Source: Cuniculiplasma sp. (GTDB lineage: Archaea; Thermoplasmatota; Thermoplasmata; Thermoplasmatales; Thermoplasmataceae). From it: DNA of 6,123 bases. This document shows positions 5,366 to 6,123 of this stretch, in pieces. Within the stretch, counting starts at the first letter, position 1. Every line of letters starts with the position of its first letter. The position numbers were made by a program, and so were the translations under genes. The notes under the pieces were generated by a model. That model was not told the DNA's origin, ran no database searches, and worked only from the letters and a program-made list of their open reading frames with translations. Where the stretch lies: positions 1 to 6,123 of the forward strand of contig JAGDXN010000064.1 in assembly GCA_023256455.1 (NCBI GenBank), read 5' to 3'.

Positions 5366-6123
5366 TTTACCTTTTCAACCTATACCTATGACATTGTGAG
5401 TGACCATTTTGTTGACATAGCTGTTACAAATTTTGATGCAAGGATCGGTCCCGAAACTTATATTATAAACCTGGACAATTCCCCCTCCACATTGTTCTTT
5501 TCAAGGAACGGTTATTGGGAAAAACTTGAAACTGTGAAAAACGATAACAGCATTCTATGGCAGTTTTCCATACTCCTTGAGAAATATGGAAAGGAAATAC
5601 TTGAATCCATGAATTCCAACATTGCAGAAATAAACCAGTTCAATACCATGGAGACCATGTTCGAACATTATTTAAAAATGCTTGCAAACACATACTTTGA
5701 TTTCCTCGTATCAGGGGAAATGGACATGGATGCTGGAATTAAAGCAGTGGTAAATGGAATGGAAACCAAAATGATCCTTTCAAGAAACGAATATCTTGAA
5801 AGAATAAGGGAAATTATGAAGGAAAATCCCAATAAGATCAATCTTTTAATCTCAGTATATTTTGAAAATATCAAGAAATATGGAGAAATATCGGAAATAG
5901 CTACGAGAATCAGAGAGATAGTATCAATCATTTTTCAGAATTCCAGAGATAGTTCTGACGCGGAAAAGTTCGCTTCCCTGTTTATGACTGATTCAAAATT
6001 ATACAAAAATGACATTATTTCCGGGGTAATAGCCAATGAGGCTTTAAATGAAAAAAATATCCAGAAGAACGTTTCCAGTGTTCTTTCTCTCATTCCAGAG
6101 GTGTTTGAGGAATGGTATAAAAC
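5366..6123 (+). pseudogene. Downstream continuation of the GAP1-like protein after TAG (runs off right edge)
   Basis: The frame of the GAP1-like gene stays open for 252 codons from the TAG to the window edge. It begins FTFSTYTYDIVSD and a beta-rich stretch (VDIAVTNFDARIG, TYIINLD) expected for the rest of the GAP1-N/M region, then changes to a long, charged all-helical region from about 5540 (ILWQFSILLEKYG, later NEYLERIREIMKENP, RIREIVSIIFQ) as expected for the helical C-terminal half of such proteins. There is no good start: no in-frame ATG lies near the TAG, the first in-frame GTG (5396) has no Shine-Dalgarno, and the first in-frame ATG is far downstream and internal to the helical region. 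A separate gene is therefore unlikely, and a fused product or a broken gene is preferred. I list it as pseudogene only because the TAG would separate it under the standard code. Confidence 0.65.

Noticed and set aside
5396..6123. Independent second gene after the TAG
   Set aside because: No in-frame start with a ribosome site near the TAG, and the first residues after it read as the middle of a GAP1 domain.
1..6123. CRISPR arrays, tRNA or rRNA genes, insertion sequences, attachment sites
   Set aside because: No regularly spaced repeats, cloverleaf-type sequence, transposase or terminal inverted repeats were seen.

Overview
The window looks like archaeal DNA, probably from the Thermoplasmata or a similar euryarchaeal lineage. 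The support is a TATA-type promoter with purine-rich upstream bases, a Vps4/CdvC-like AAA ATPase beside a MIT-like helical protein, archaeal-style Shine-Dalgarno motifs (AGGAGG, AGGTG), heavy AGA/AGG arginine use and moderately AT-rich base composition. The lineage is an inference; there is no rRNA or tRNA gene to confirm it.

Two divergent operons leave one 83-bp spacer (1247-1329). The leftward operon (minus strand, 1246 down to 1) encodes a 275-aa protein of unknown function with a faint tubulin/FtsZ-like segment, then a 60-aa MIT-like protein, then the N-terminal 81 residues of a Vps4-like AAA ATPase that runs off the left edge. The genes overlap by four bases at each junction, so they are probably translationally coupled. 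MIT and AAA are normally one polypeptide in Vps4/CdvC; here they are separate reading frames.

The rightward operon (plus strand, 1330 to beyond 6123) encodes a 619-aa helical protein with a C-terminal winged-helix-like domain, a 521-aa membrane-anchored GTPase (five or six membrane segments, then a P-loop domain with G1, G3 and G4 motifs), and a protein whose N-terminus resembles the GAP1-N domain of GTPase-associated conflict systems. That last frame is interrupted at 5363-5365 by a single in-frame TAG. The same frame then stays open for 252 codons to the window edge, and no other gene whose end is visible here uses TAG.

Taken together, the locus looks like an archaeal membrane GTPase/GAP1 system (related systems are proposed to act in biological conflict) transcribed divergently from an ESCRT/Vps4-like remodelling module. 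A working model is that the GTPase and GAP1 protein sense or regulate at the membrane, the winged-helix protein signals or binds nucleic acid, and the AAA/MIT pair disassembles a polymer. This model is inferred from domain content and gene order only. I see no mobile element, CRISPR array or RNA gene, and gene-free sequence is limited to the promoter region and a 17-bp gap.
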